This document shows, piece after piece, positions 25,622 through 35,795 of a stretch of DNA of 64,000 bases. The notes under the pieces are model-generated. The model had not been told where the DNA came from, made no database searches, and saw only the letters and a list, made by a program, of their open reading frames with translations. Every line of letters starts with the position of its first letter. Position 1 is the stretch's first letter. This stretch comes from Paracoccaceae bacterium. GTDB lineage: Bacteria > Pseudomonadota > Alphaproteobacteria > Rhodobacterales > Rhodobacteraceae. The stretch spans positions 1-64,000 of the forward strand of contig JANZZL010000065.1 in NCBI GenBank assembly GCA_026419405.1. Direction: 5' to 3'. The position numbers and the translations under genes are program-made.

Positions 25622-25638
25622 ATGCGGTCATCCCGCAT
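25622..25638. promoter_or_regulatory. Third inverted repeat in the divergent promoter
   Basis: ATGCGG-TCATC-CCGCAT is a perfect 6-bp inverted repeat three bases after box 2. It is GC-rich and lacks the T-N11-A form, so another regulator or an mRNA hairpin is possible. Confidence 0.4.
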
Positions 25639-25685
25639 GTTCATCCCGTCGCAACCGGGCAGTGCCCAGGCCACAGGAGATGAAG

Positions 25686-26606
25686 ATGCAGAAGATCAGC
25701 TTCACCAACAGCAACAACCCCGCGATCACCCTCTCGGCGGTGCTCAACCTGCCCGAGGGCTTCGACGAGAACGGCAGCTACCCCGCCATCGTCGTCTCGC
25801 ATCCCGGCGGCGGCGTGAAGGAGCAGACGGCAGGCACCTACGCGGCCGAACTCGCCCGCCGGGGCTTCGTGACCATCGCCTACGACGCCTCGCATCAGGG
25901 CGAAAGCACCGGAACGCCGCGCCAGCTGGAGAACCCGCATGTCCGCACCGAGGATGTCAGCGCCGTCATCGACCACCTGACCACCCTGCCCTTCGTCGAC
26001 CGCAGCCGGATCGGCGCGATGGGGATCTGCGCGGGCGCGGGCTATACCGTCAATGCCGCGATCAACGACCGGCGGATCAGGGCGGTGGGCACGGTCAGCG
26101 CGGTGAACATCGGCGCGATGTTCCGCAACGGCTGGGACAACAGCGTCAAGGATGCCGACGCCCTGCCGCTTCTCGAGATGGGGTCGAACGCCCGCACCGC
26201 CGATGCGGCAAGCGGCACCCATGCGCCGATGCCGCTGGCCCCGATGAACGAGGCCGACGCCCCGAACGAGGAACTGCGCCAGGCCTGGGAATACTACCAC
26301 ACGCAGCGCGCCCAGTGCGCCACCGCGCCGGGCTTCGCCACGGCCCGCAGCCTGACGCAGCTCGTCACCTATGACGCCTATCACATGGCCGATGTCTACC
26401 TGACCCAGCCGCTCCTCGTCGTTGCCGGTTCGGTCGCCGGCAGCAAATGGATGAGCGACGACCTGCTGGCCCGCGCCGCCAGCACCGACAAGGCGCTGCA
26501 TGTGGTCGAGGGAGCGAACCACATGGACCTCTACGACGGGCGCGACCAGGTGGCCGAGGCCGTCTCGGTCCTGGCGCAGTTCTTCGCCGAGAGGCTGGGC
26601 AACTGA
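25686..26606 (+). CDS. Alpha/beta hydrolase with cysteine nucleophile (dienelactone hydrolase-like)
   Basis: A 306-residue hydrolase. The nucleophile elbow reads GICAGAG at 113-119, so Cys115 takes the usual serine position, as in dienelactone hydrolases and the YcjY-like group. HPGGGVKEQ near 39-47 forms the oxyanion region, GSVAGSKWMSDD probably holds the acid, and His279 in GANHMDLYD is the catalytic histidine. ATG at 25686 has GGAG six bases upstream; ATG at 25680 would leave no spacing. It is divergent from the LysR gene and followed by an oxidoreductase. The substrate is unknown. Confidence 0.82.
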   Translation: MQKISFTNSNNPAITLSAVLNLPEGFDENGSYPAIVVSHPGGGVKEQTAGTYAAELARRGFVTIAYDASHQGESTGTPRQLENPHVRTEDVSAVIDHLTTLPFVDRSRIGAMGICAGAGYTVNAAINDRRIRAVGTVSAVNIGAMFRNGWDNSVKDADALPLLEMGSNARTADAASGTHAPMPLAPMNEADAPNEELRQAWEYYHTQRAQCATAPGFATARSLTQLVTYDAYHMADVYLTQPLLVVAGSVAGSKWMSDDLLARAASTDKALHVVEGANHMDLYDGRDQVAEAVSVLAQFFAERLGN

Positions 26607-26677
26607 CGTCTTCGTCCCGGGGCCGCCCGGGCGTGCCCCGGGGCATGCCTTTTCCGTCGGACGACAGGGGGCGTGCG

Positions 26678-27325
26678 ATGCGTATCGGAATTCTCGGCGC
26701 GTGCCAGACGGGCGGGCGGCTCGGCACCATCCTTGCCCGCGCGGGGCATGAGGTGGTGTTCAGCCATGCCCGTTCGCGCGACAAGCTGGAGCGGCTGGCG
26801 CGCGAGGCCGGACCCACCGCCCGCGCCGGCACCCCGGCCGAGGCGGCGGGCGCGGATCCGGTGCTGCCGGCCGTCCACTGGTCGCGGCTCGACGACGTGC
26901 CGGAACAGGCCGGCGATCTGGCAGGCAGGATCGTCCTGACCTGCTCGCTCGCGATGAGCGAGGACGACAGCCATCTCGTGATCGGCCATACCTCCTCGGG
27001 TCCCGAGGCGCTGGCGGCGCGGCTGCCCGGGGCGAAGGTGGTGGCCGCCTTCAACACCGTGCCCGGCGAGTTGCCGTTCCCGGTCTTCGAGGCCAGCGGC
27101 CGGACCGCCCTGCCCCCCGACCTGATCCGTCGCGGCGACGGTCCGGCCGCCAAGGCCCGGGTGGCGGAGCTGATCGCCGAGGTCGGCTTCAAGCCCGTCG
27201 GTCTGGGCAAGCTGCGGACCGCCCGCCACATGGAACCTTCCGGGCTGGTGATTTCGCTCCTGGCCTGTGGCGGAGACGGTGGGCCGGAACTCGGCTGCCG
27301 TTTCCTCCGCGTGCCGCGGGAATGA
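26678..27325 (+). CDS. NAD(P)-binding protein of the F420-dependent NADP reductase-like family
   Basis: A 215-residue protein starting with a Rossmann motif (GILGACQTGGRLG, 4-16). The order VVFSHARSRDKLERLA, then ARAGTPAEAAGADPVLPAV, then VVAAFNTVPGE matches the NADPH oxidoreductase/coenzyme F420-dependent family. It is smaller and more diverged than usual: the second glycine of the nucleotide motif is replaced (GACQTG instead of GAGNIG), which may weaken cofactor binding. It lies 71 bases after the hydrolase, in the same direction, and may share its LysR control. Confidence 0.7.
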   Translation: MRIGILGACQTGGRLGTILARAGHEVVFSHARSRDKLERLAREAGPTARAGTPAEAAGADPVLPAVHWSRLDDVPEQAGDLAGRIVLTCSLAMSEDDSHLVIGHTSSGPEALAARLPGAKVVAAFNTVPGELPFPVFEASGRTALPPDLIRRGDGPAAKARVAELIAEVGFKPVGLGKLRTARHMEPSGLVISLLACGGDGGPELGCRFLRVPRE

Positions 27326-28242
27326 CGCGAAGGGGCGGCCGACGCGTCCCCGCCGCCGCCTCATCTTTCCCTGGCGGCAGCCTCGGATGCCGTTTCCTCG
27401 GCAGGCACCGCGAACTCTGCGGGAAGGCCGGCAGGATCGCCATGGCGATCGGATGCGCGATCACCCGCGGCCGGATGCCGCGGAACACCTCGCCGACGGG
27501 GCCATAGGCATTTCGGCACGACGACGGCGTTCAATCGTGAGGCGGCCGGAACCTGCCCGGCGCACGATGCGGTGGACTGGAGGAGGTCGGCCAGCGCCTC
27601 CCCGGCGTTCGCGCCGAGCCGGCCCGGATCGGCCGCGCGGCGCCGAGAGGTCGAAGCTCGCTGGCGCGGCCGGTCGCCATGCGCAGCGCCTCGCGCGACA
27701 ACATGAAGCGGCTGAGCCTGGCGCGCCGCCGCCCCCGGCTGCGCGACGCGGCGGGCCTCGTCAGGATGTCGGTGCCGGCATGCGGCGCGAGGATCGCGCC
27801 GTCGCGGCGGCGCAGGCAGGTCAGCCGCCTCGGCCGCCCGGCGTCTGCGCCCTGGCCCTGGCCTCGCACGGCGCCAGGCCGACCCCGGCGAACAGGCCGG
27901 CGACGGGGGCCCTGCCCCCCGTGGCAGGTTCGGCGCGAGACCTCGGCCTCGATCCGCCGCAGGGCCCGCCTGCCCTGCCGTCGCGCCGCAGGCGCAGGGA
28001 TCGATCGCGGCAGGGCCGCGTGCGGCGGCCTCGCGACAGCCCGGGCACGTCGTCGGCCACCGACAGGTTCGGCCCCAGAAAGCACATGCCGGATGCCATG
28101 CCCGGCCTTCGCACGGCGGGCGCGAGACGCCCTCACGGCACGGGTCGGCGGGGCGGAGTCCCTGGCGGTTTCGCCGAGCCGGCATGCAAGCCCGGCGGAC
28201 TGCCCGAGGGGGCGGGGGGGAGGCCTCTGCGCCCGCCCGGCG
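27326..28242. other. Gene-free block, possible decayed gene
   Basis: About 920 bases contain no gene I can support. Long frames on both strands are Arg/Ala/Pro-rich and lack a plausible start, a ribosome site and a known motif. A minus-strand stretch around 28000-28110 (reading MCFLGPNLSVADDV) looks more protein-like, but it breaks down after about 25 codons, so a frameshifted remnant is possible. The block separates the LysR/hydrolase group from the polyol operon. Confidence 0.4.
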
Positions 28243-28971
28243 TCAGACGCTCATGAACCCGCCATCGACCGGCAGGGCGACCCCGTTCAGCATGGCGGCG
28301 GCGTCGCTGAGCAGGAACAGCACCACCTCGCCCACCTCCTCGGGCGTGGCGAAGCGGCCGACGGGGATCCGCGCCAGCATCCCGGCGGCCTTGTCCGGGT
28401 CGCTCCAGGCCTTCACCGCCATCGGCGTCAGCGTCACCGTGGGGTTGACCGCGTTGACCCGGATTCCCCGGCGGCCGAGCTCGTTGGCCATCACCCGGGT
28501 CAGCCCGTCGAGCCCGGCCTTCGAGGCGCAGTAGGCGGCGTGGTCGGCGAAGCCGATGAAGGAGGAGACCGACGAGACGTTGACGATCGCCCCCGGCAGG
28601 CCGCGCGCGATGCGGTCGCGCGCGTATTCCTGCGCGACGATCATCGGCGCGCGGGTGTTGACCGCGATCAGCCGGTCGAAGGCCTCGACGGTGGTGTCGA
28701 GGAAGGCCTGGAGCTCGGTCGTGCCGGCGTTGTTGATCAGGTAGTCGCAGGGCAGCCCCGCCCGGGCGGCGGCGCGCGCCGCCTCGGCGTCGGCCAGATC
28801 GACCTCGACCACCTCGATGCCGAGCTCGTCCCGCAGCGCCGCCACATCCGCCGCGCTGCGGGTCAGCGCGCAGACCTCGGCGCCGCGCGCCACGAGCATG
28901 CCGGCCAGCGCCCGGCCGATGCCCTTGCCGGCGCCGGTCAGCATCACCCGCTTGCCCGCGAGCCCGCTCAC
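28243..28971 (-). CDS. Short-chain dehydrogenase, L-xylulose reductase (DCXR)-like
   Basis: A 242-residue classical [11 protein letters not shown] at 12-19 binds NAD(P), NNAG is at 80-83, and the catalytic set is Ser133/134, Tyr147 and Lys151. The stretch VNAVNPTV...KAWSDPDKA...RIPVGRFA follows mammalian dicarbonyl/L-xylulose reductase closely, which suggests interconversion of a ketose and a polyol such as L-xylulose and xylitol. It is the last gene of the minus-strand polyol operon, and its ATG overlaps the ATPase stop by four bases. Confidence 0.85.
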   Translation of the reverse strand: MSGLAGKRVMLTGAGKGIGRALAGMLVARGAEVCALTRSAADVAALRDELGIEVVEVDLADAEAARAAARAGLPCDYLINNAGTTELQAFLDTTVEAFDRLIAVNTRAPMIVAQEYARDRIARGLPGAIVNVSSVSSFIGFADHAAYCASKAGLDGLTRVMANELGRRGIRVNAVNPTVTLTPMAVKAWSDPDKAAGMLARIPVGRFATPEEVGEVVLFLLSDAAAMLNGVALPVDGGFMSV

Positions 28972-30029
28972 AGCCGCACCCCGGTCGCGGTGTCGAAGAG
29001 ATGCGCCCGGCGCGGGTCGATGCGGAAGGGCAGCGTCTGGCCCGGCTCGCCCTCGATCCGGTCGCGGACCAGCGCGTCGATGAGCTGGCCGCCGAGCCGG
29101 CCGAAGATCAGCGTCTCGGACCCGGTGGGCTCGAACACCGAGACCTTGACGGGGATGCCGCCCTCGCCCACCGAGATGTGCTCGGGCCGGATGCCGTAGG
29201 TCACCCTGCGCCCGTCCTCGGCGGCGGCGCCCTCGAGCGGCAGCGCCGTGCCGTCGGCGGTCTCCACCACGCGGCGGCCGTCGCGGGTGGCAAGCCGGCC
29301 CTCGAGGAAGTTCATCGCCGGGCTGCCGATGAAGCCGGCCACGAAGAGGTTCGCGGGCCGGTCGTAGAGATCGAGCGGCCGGCCGATCTGCTCTACCCGG
29401 CCGTCGCGCATGACCACGATCTTGTGCGCCATGGTCATCGCCTCGATCTGGTCGTGGGTGACGTAGACGGTGGTCGTCCTGAGGCGCTGGTGCAGCTCCT
29501 TGATCTCCACCCGCATCGAGACGCGCAGCTTGGCGTCGAGGTTCGAGAGCGGCTCGTCGAACAGGAACACCTGCGGGTCGCGCACGATCGCCCGCCCCAT
29601 CGCCACGCGCTGGCGCTGCCCGCCCGAGAGCTGCCTGGGGTAGCGGTCGAGATACTTCGTGAGGTCGAGGATCTCGGCGGCCTTTCGGACCTTCTCCTCG
29701 ATCTCGGCCTTCGGGCGCTTCTGCATGAGCAGCGGAAAGCCCATGTTCTGCGCCACGGTCTTGTGCGGATAGAGCGCGTAGGACTGGAACACCATGGCGA
29801 TGTCGCGCTCCTTGGGGAGCATGTCGTTGACCACGCGCCCGCCGATGCTGATCGTGCCCCCGCTCACCTCCTCGAGCCCGGCGATCATCCGCAGCAGCGT
29901 GGACTTGCCGTAGCCCGAGGGGCCGACGAGCACCACGAACTCGCCGTCCTCGATGTCCACGTCCACGCCGTGCATGACCTGCACGCCGCCGTAGCGCTTG
30001 GTGACCCCGCGGATCTGAACGGTTGCCAT
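28968..30029 (-). CDS. Polyol/sugar ABC transporter ATP-binding protein (UgpC/SmoK type)
   Basis: A 353-residue ATPase of the MalK/UgpC class. Walker A is GPSGYGKST at 36-44 (Tyr where most members have Cys), the Q-loop FQSYALYPH is at 81-89, LSGGQ at 134-138, Walker B FLFDEP at 155-160 and the histidine in YVTHDQ. A C-terminal TOBE-type regulatory domain starts near 240. It energises the permease pair encoded at 31286-33010 although two genes separate them. Relatives include SmoK of the Rhodobacter sorbitol/mannitol operon. Confidence 0.93.
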   Translation of the reverse strand: MATVQIRGVTKRYGGVQVMHGVDVDIEDGEFVVLVGPSGYGKSTLLRMIAGLEEVSGGTISIGGRVVNDMLPKERDIAMVFQSYALYPHKTVAQNMGFPLLMQKRPKAEIEEKVRKAAEILDLTKYLDRYPRQLSGGQRQRVAMGRAIVRDPQVFLFDEPLSNLDAKLRVSMRVEIKELHQRLRTTTVYVTHDQIEAMTMAHKIVVMRDGRVEQIGRPLDLYDRPANLFVAGFIGSPAMNFLEGRLATRDGRRVVETADGTALPLEGAAAEDGRRVTYGIRPEHISVGEGGIPVKVSVFEPTGSETLIFGRLGGQLIDALVRDRIEGEPGQTLPFRIDPRRAHLFDTATGVRL

Positions 30030-30042
30030 GGCGCCTCTTCTC

Positions 30043-31086
30043 CTACTGCGGCAGCTCGATCTGCATCTTGACCTGGCCCTTCGGCGCGGAGGCCGCGATC
30101 TCGAAGGCCCGCACGCTCTCGGAGAAGCCGAAGGTGCGGGTGATCAGCGGCTTCACGTCGATCGCGCCCGAGGCGAGCATCGCCACGCAGCGCGGGAAGA
30201 CATGGGCGTAGCGGAAGATGTTCTCGACGCGCGCCTCGCGCACCATGGCCGCGCCCGCGTCGTAGGCCACCGGTTCGGACTGGCCGCCGATCATCACCAC
30301 GCAGCCGCCGGGGCAGAGCGCCTCGAACACGGTGGCCGCGGCGCGCGGGCTGCCGGTGGCCTCGAACACCACGTCCACGCCCCAGCCGTCGGTCTCCCTG
30401 AGGATCTGCTGCGCCGGGCTGCCCCGGCTCGCGTTGATCGGGGTGATCGGGCCGAGGGAGGCCGCGATCTCGAGCTTGGCGTCGTCGATGTCGGTGACGT
30501 AGACCCGCGCGCAGCCTGCCGCCAGCGCCGCCAGCGCGGTGAGAAGCCCGATCGGCCCGGCGCCGAGGATCAGGCCCGTGTCGCCGGGGCGGATCCGCGC
30601 CTTGGTCGCGGCATGGACGCCGACGGCGAGCGGCTCGACCATCGCGCCCTCGGCGAAGCTGACGTTGTCGGGCAGGCGGAAGGTGAAGTCGGCCGGGTGC
30701 ACGCAGGTCGGCCGCAGGATGCCGTGCACCGGCGGCGTCGCCCAGAAGCGCACCGCCGGATCGACGTTGTACATCCCGAGCCGCGTGGCGCGGCTGTGCG
30801 GGTCGGGGATGCCCGGCTCCATGCAGACCCGGTCGCCGACCGCAAAACCCGTGACCTCGGACCCGACCTCGATGACGGTGCCCGCGGCCTCGTGGCCGAG
30901 GATCATCGGCGCATTGACCACGAAGGGCCCGATCCGGCCATGCGTGTAGTAATGCACGTCGGACCCGCAGATGCCCACGGTGTGGAGCCGGATGCGCAGG
31001 TCGCGCGGGCCCAGGACCTCCTCGCGCTCGATGGGGAAGTCGCGCAGCGACAGCTCTCCCTTGCGCTCAAGAACCAGCGACTGCAT
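30043..31086 (-). CDS. Zinc-dependent polyol dehydrogenase (xylitol/L-iditol 2-dehydrogenase type)
   Basis: A 347-residue medium-chain dehydrogenase that oxidises a polyol to a 2-ketose with NAD. Catalytic zinc ligands are Cys40 in [16 protein letters not shown], His65 and Glu66 in GHEAAG; the HYYTHGRIG run is typical of xylitol and sorbitol dehydrogenases. The Rossmann motif is LGAGPIGLL. The structural zinc loop (about 91-108) has none of the four cysteines, as in some sorbitol dehydrogenases. The gene lies between the ATPase gene and the small membrane-protein gene of the ABC operon. Confidence 0.9.
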   Translation of the reverse strand: MQSLVLERKGELSLRDFPIEREEVLGPRDLRIRLHTVGICGSDVHYYTHGRIGPFVVNAPMILGHEAAGTVIEVGSEVTGFAVGDRVCMEPGIPDPHSRATRLGMYNVDPAVRFWATPPVHGILRPTCVHPADFTFRLPDNVSFAEGAMVEPLAVGVHAATKARIRPGDTGLILGAGPIGLLTALAALAAGCARVYVTDIDDAKLEIAASLGPITPINASRGSPAQQILRETDGWGVDVVFEATGSPRAAATVFEALCPGGCVVMIGGQSEPVAYDAGAAMVREARVENIFRYAHVFPRCVAMLASGAIDVKPLITRTFGFSESVRAFEIAASAPKGQVKMQIELPQ

Positions 31087-31089
31087 CCG

Positions 31090-31281
31090 TTATCCCCTCC
31101 TCACGATCCAGACGCCCAGCACCACCGAGATCGCCGCCGCGATCCACACCGACAGCCCCAGCGGTTCGAGGAAGCGCAGCCAGAAGAGCGACAGCGCCAC
31201 CCACAGCACGACGGCGATGAACAGCCGGTCGAACCAGTTGGTCTCGATCGGCAGGAAGCCGGGTTTCCTCTCCTCGCTCAT
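31090..31281 (-). CDS. Small two-helix membrane protein (DUF2160-like) of the polyol transport operon
   Basis: A 63-residue protein with two hydrophobic helices at about 19-38 and 43-60 and a short charged N-terminus (SEERKPGFLPIETNWFDR). Small proteins of this kind, often annotated DUF2160, occur next to permease genes of glycerol and polyol importers in alphaproteobacteria. It is packed three to four bases from both neighbours. It may be an accessory subunit of the importer, but no function is established. Confidence 0.75.
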   Translation of the reverse strand: MSEERKPGFLPIETNWFDRLFIAVVLWVALSLFWLRFLEPLGLSVWIAAAISVVLGVWIVRRG

Positions 31282-31285
31282 CCCC

Positions 31286-32125
31286 TCACCCCTTGACCGC
31301 GCCGAAGGTCAGGCCCGTGACGATGTGCCGCTGCACCAGGCTGAACACGATCAGCGCCGGAATCAGCGTGAACACCGAGATCGCGGCCATGATGCCCCAG
31401 GCGGTGCCGGTCGTCGTCACGTATTCCGAAAGCCCGGTCGTCAGCGTGCGGGCGGTGAAGTTGGTGAGCGTCGCCGCCAGCAGGTATTCGTTCCAGGCGA
31501 AGACCCAGGTCAGGATCAGCGTGACGGCGAGCCCGGGCCGCGCGAGCGGCAGGATCACGTCCCAGATCACCCGCCAGGCAGAGGCGCCATCGACGAGCGC
31601 GGCCTCGTCGAGCTCCTTCGGGATGGCGTCGAGCGTGGGCCGCAGCGTCCAGATCGCGAAGGGCAGGTTGAAGGTGCAGTAGACGAGGATCATCCCGATC
31701 CGGGTATCGAGCAGCGAGAAGTCCCCGATCCGGTAGACCTGGGTCAGCAGCAGGAACAGCGGCAGCAGGAACACCGCGGGCGGCGCCATGCGGTTGGTGA
31801 TCGTCCAGAAGAAGATGCTCTCCTTGCCCGGCAGGTCGTAGCGGGTGAGCGCGTAGCAGGCGAGGAAGCCGAGCGCCGTGACGAGCACCGCGTTGCCGCT
31901 CGAGATGACGAGCGAGTTCACCATGTAGCCGCGCAGGGTCGGGCTTTCGAGCACCTCGACGTAGTTCGACCAGTCGAGGCTGCGCAGCAGGATGTCGGGG
32001 GTGGAGAACAGCTCCACCGGCGCCTTCATCGAGATCACGAACATCCAGTAGATCGGGAACAGTGTCACGAAGCTGAGCAGGCTCCAGAGCGCGACCGAGA
32101 GCCAGGGGGTCTTCCTGCTGCGCAT
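31286..32125 (-). CDS. Polyol ABC transporter permease 2 (MalG/SmoG type)
   Basis: A 279-residue inner-membrane permease with six predicted helices. The EAA loop ([20 protein letters not shown]) lies near residues 175-194, followed by LPLARPGL. The C-terminus ([12 protein letters not shown]) is typical of the MalG/UgpE class. It sits three bases after permease 1. Confidence 0.93.
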   Translation of the reverse strand: MRSRKTPWLSVALWSLLSFVTLFPIYWMFVISMKAPVELFSTPDILLRSLDWSNYVEVLESPTLRGYMVNSLVISSGNAVLVTALGFLACYALTRYDLPGKESIFFWTITNRMAPPAVFLLPLFLLLTQVYRIGDFSLLDTRIGMILVYCTFNLPFAIWTLRPTLDAIPKELDEAALVDGASAWRVIWDVILPLARPGLAVTLILTWVFAWNEYLLAATLTNFTARTLTTGLSEYVTTTGTAWGIMAAISVFTLIPALIVFSLVQRHIVTGLTFGAVKG

Positions 32126-32128
32126 CGC

Positions 32129-33010
32129 CTACCTCCTCGTCGTGCGCGGCGCGATCAGGCCGACGTAGAGCAGCCAGCAGACCACGATCGTCAGGTAGAG
32201 CACGATCACCGACACGGCCGAGCCGTAGCCGTAGTTCGTGCGCGGGAAGACCTCCTTGAAGATGTGCACGCCGAGGAAGCGCGTGGCCGATCCCGGCCCC
32301 CCGCCGGTCAGCATCAGCACCTCGTCCACGGTCCGCATCGCGTCCATCAGGCGGATGAAGACGGTGGCGATCAGCGCCGGGGCGATCATCGGCAGCGTGA
32401 TGTGCCGGAAGATCTGCCAGCGGTCGGCCCCGTCGATCTGCGCCTGCTCGAAGGGGTCGGGCGGCAGCGAGACGAGCGCGGCGATGAGCGAGAGCGTGAC
32501 CAGGGGCGTCCAGTGCCAGACATCCATGATCACGGTGATCACGAAGGCGGCGAGCGCGCTCGTGCCGATGTTGAGGTCGAAGCCGACCGTGTTCCTGAGC
32601 AGGTAGGGGATGATGCCGATCGAGGGCGTCGTCATCAGCTTCCAGACCGAGCCGACGATGATCGGCGCCATGATCAGCGGGAGCGTATGGATGGTGCGGA
32701 AGAAGGCCTTGCCGGGGAAGTCGCGCATGAAGGCCTGGGCGAGGAGATAGCCGAGGATCACCTGCGAGGAGACGGCGAAGAACACGAAGGCCAGCGTCAC
32801 CCCCAGCGAGGCGAGGAAGCCGCGGTCGAAGACCAGCGCGCGGTAGTTGTTCGCCCAGTTGAAGACCTTCTCGGGGTTGGCGGCGAAGGGGTTCCATTCG
32901 TGGAACGAGACCCAGACCACGTAGAGGAAGGGAAACACACCGAAGAGCCCGAGCAGCAGCAGCGTGGGCGAGAGCAGGAGCCAGCCGAATCCGGTTCGCT
33001 TCAGCCTCAT
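32129..33010 (-). CDS. Polyol ABC transporter permease 1 (MalF/SmoF type)
   Basis: A 293-residue inner-membrane permease of the MalF/UgpA class with six predicted helices. The EAA-like loop reads EQAQIDGADRWQIFRHITLP near 192-212. The segment LLLLGLFGVFPFLYVVWVSF is the first helix. It forms the channel with permease 2. A strong hairpin separates it from the binding-protein gene. Confidence 0.93.
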   Translation of the reverse strand: MRLKRTGFGWLLLSPTLLLLGLFGVFPFLYVVWVSFHEWNPFAANPEKVFNWANNYRALVFDRGFLASLGVTLAFVFFAVSSQVILGYLLAQAFMRDFPGKAFFRTIHTLPLIMAPIIVGSVWKLMTTPSIGIIPYLLRNTVGFDLNIGTSALAAFVITVIMDVWHWTPLVTLSLIAALVSLPPDPFEQAQIDGADRWQIFRHITLPMIAPALIATVFIRLMDAMRTVDEVLMLTGGGPGSATRFLGVHIFKEVFPRTNYGYGSAVSVIVLYLTIVVCWLLYVGLIAPRTTRR

Positions 33011-33074
33011 GGGACCGGTCCTCCGCGCGTTGCAGGCGCGCCCGCGGGCCGCCCGATTGCCGTTCCGGGGTGGC

Positions 33075-33101
33075 GGGCTGCCCGGCCCTTGCGGGCAGCC
33101 C
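33075..33101 (-). terminator. Stem-loop between binding-protein and permease genes
   Basis: GGGCTGCCCG pairs perfectly with CGGGCAGCCC over seven bases. It has no T-run. Such intergenic stem-loops after binding-protein genes usually protect the upstream mRNA, giving more binding protein than membrane subunits. Confidence 0.55.
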
Positions 33102-33125
33102 GGTGAGCAGGATCGCGATGCGCCC

Positions 33126-34559
<1,434 letters not shown>

Positions 34560-34634
34560 CCGATTCCTCCCGGTTGAGGCGAGGGTGCCTCGCCATGGGT
34601 TGCCTTCTACCGGAGGCGGGAGGGGAAATCAAGA

Positions 34635-34660
34635 TTTGTTGTTTTGCCATGCAAAAATGG
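34635..34660. promoter_or_regulatory. Candidate ROK repressor operator, left copy
   Basis: A 26-base AT-rich element beginning TTTGTTGTTTTGCC and containing the perfect inverted repeat TTTTGC-CAT-GCAAAA. It agrees with the element at 34810-34835 in 20 of 26 positions and lies 76 bases upstream of the binding-protein start. Confidence 0.6.
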
Positions 34661-34809
34661 AAGAACGGTCGCGCCGCAGCGGCGCCGGAACGACGGAGGA
34701 CACGCCCGGGACCTGCAAATCATGCGCTCTGTCATTCTGCGTTTGCGAAAAATCACGCTGCACCTGCAAAATCGCTGCCATGGCGGCGCATGACGAACCG
34801 GCGATTTAT

Positions 34810-34835
34810 TTTGTTGTTTGTCCGCGCAAATAGGG
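34810..34835. promoter_or_regulatory. Candidate ROK repressor operator, right copy
   Basis: A 26-base element beginning TTTGTTGTTTGTCC with TTTG-TCCGCG-CAAA at its centre, 45 bases upstream of the epimerase start. The similarity to the left copy, and to XylR-type operators rich in TTTGTT, suggests binding by the ROK protein encoded at 35796. Confidence 0.6.
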
Positions 34836-34879
34836 GTATCCGTTCCTCGCGAAGCAGCGGCCGCGGGAGGGAATCGGTC

Positions 34880-35764
34880 ATGGGGCGTCTCGGCATCCAC
34901 TCTTTCGTCTGGACGGGCGGTCAGACCCAGGAGGGCCTGGAGATGGCGCTGCGCAAGACCGCCGAGCACGGCTTCCGCACCATCGAGTTCGCCTATCTCA
35001 GGCCCGAGAGGTTCAACCTCGACCGGCTCGCCACCCTGGCGCGATCGCTCGATGTCGAGATCGGCGTCACCATGGGCCTGCCGCGCGACCGCGACGTCTC
35101 GAGCGAGGATCCCGCGATCGTCGCCGCGGGCGAGGCGATGCTTGCGGATGCGGTGCGCGCGGTGCGCGACATCGGCGGCAACAAGCTCGGCGGCATCCTC
35201 TATTCGGCACACACCAAGTACGACCGCCAGCCCACCCGGCGCGGCTGGGACAACAGCGCGGCGGCGATCGCCCGCACTGCCGAGCTCGCCCGCCAGAGCG
35301 GCATCGACCTGGTGCTGGAGGTCGTCAACCGGTTCGAGTCCAACCTGCTCAACACCACGGCCCAGGGGCTGAAGTTCATCGCCGACACAGGCTCGGACCA
35401 CGTGCGGCTGCACCTCGACACCTTCCACATGAACATCGAGGAGGCGAACCCCGCCGCGGCGATCCGCCTTGCCGGCGACCGGCTGGGCTATTTCCACATC
35501 GGCGAGTCGAACCGCGGCTACCTCGGCGACGGGGTGATCGACTTCGACCTGATCTTCGACGCGCTGCTCGACATCGACTATTCCCGCGACATCGTGTTCG
35601 AGAGCTTCTCGACCGCCGTCGTCGACGAGGGCCTGTCGCTCGCCTGCGCGATCTGGCGGGATACCTGGACCGACAACGATCCGCTCGCGGCGCATGCGAA
35701 GCGGTTCATCGAGATGAAGATGGAGGAGGCGCGCCGGCGGCGCGCGACCAACGCCCGCCCGTGA
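34880..35764 (+). CDS. Sugar epimerase of the D-tagatose 3-epimerase/allulose 3-epimerase family
   Basis: A 294-residue TIM-barrel (AP-endonuclease 2-like) enzyme. Ligands and catalytic residues of D-tagatose 3-epimerases can be placed: Glu147 in LEVVNRFE, Asp180 and His183 in LHLDTFHMNIEE, His206 in YFHIGESNRG, Arg212 and Glu241 in VFESF. It would epimerise free ketohexoses at C3, for example L-tagatose to L-sorbose. ATG at 34880 has GGAGG nine bases upstream. It is the first gene of the plus-strand polyol arm. Confidence 0.85.
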   Translation: MGRLGIHSFVWTGGQTQEGLEMALRKTAEHGFRTIEFAYLRPERFNLDRLATLARSLDVEIGVTMGLPRDRDVSSEDPAIVAAGEAMLADAVRAVRDIGGNKLGGILYSAHTKYDRQPTRRGWDNSAAAIARTAELARQSGIDLVLEVVNRFESNLLNTTAQGLKFIADTGSDHVRLHLDTFHMNIEEANPAAAIRLAGDRLGYFHIGESNRGYLGDGVIDFDLIFDALLDIDYSRDIVFESFSTAVVDEGLSLACAIWRDTWTDNDPLAAHAKRFIEMKMEEARRRRATNARP

Positions 35765-35795
35765 ACCGCGCGCCCCGGCGCCCCGGCAGGACAGC

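Noticed and set aside
27361-28185. Minus-strand 274-codon frame in the gene-free block
   Set aside because: It has no plausible start or domain, and its composition is random Arg/Ala/Pro. At most it is a decayed gene.
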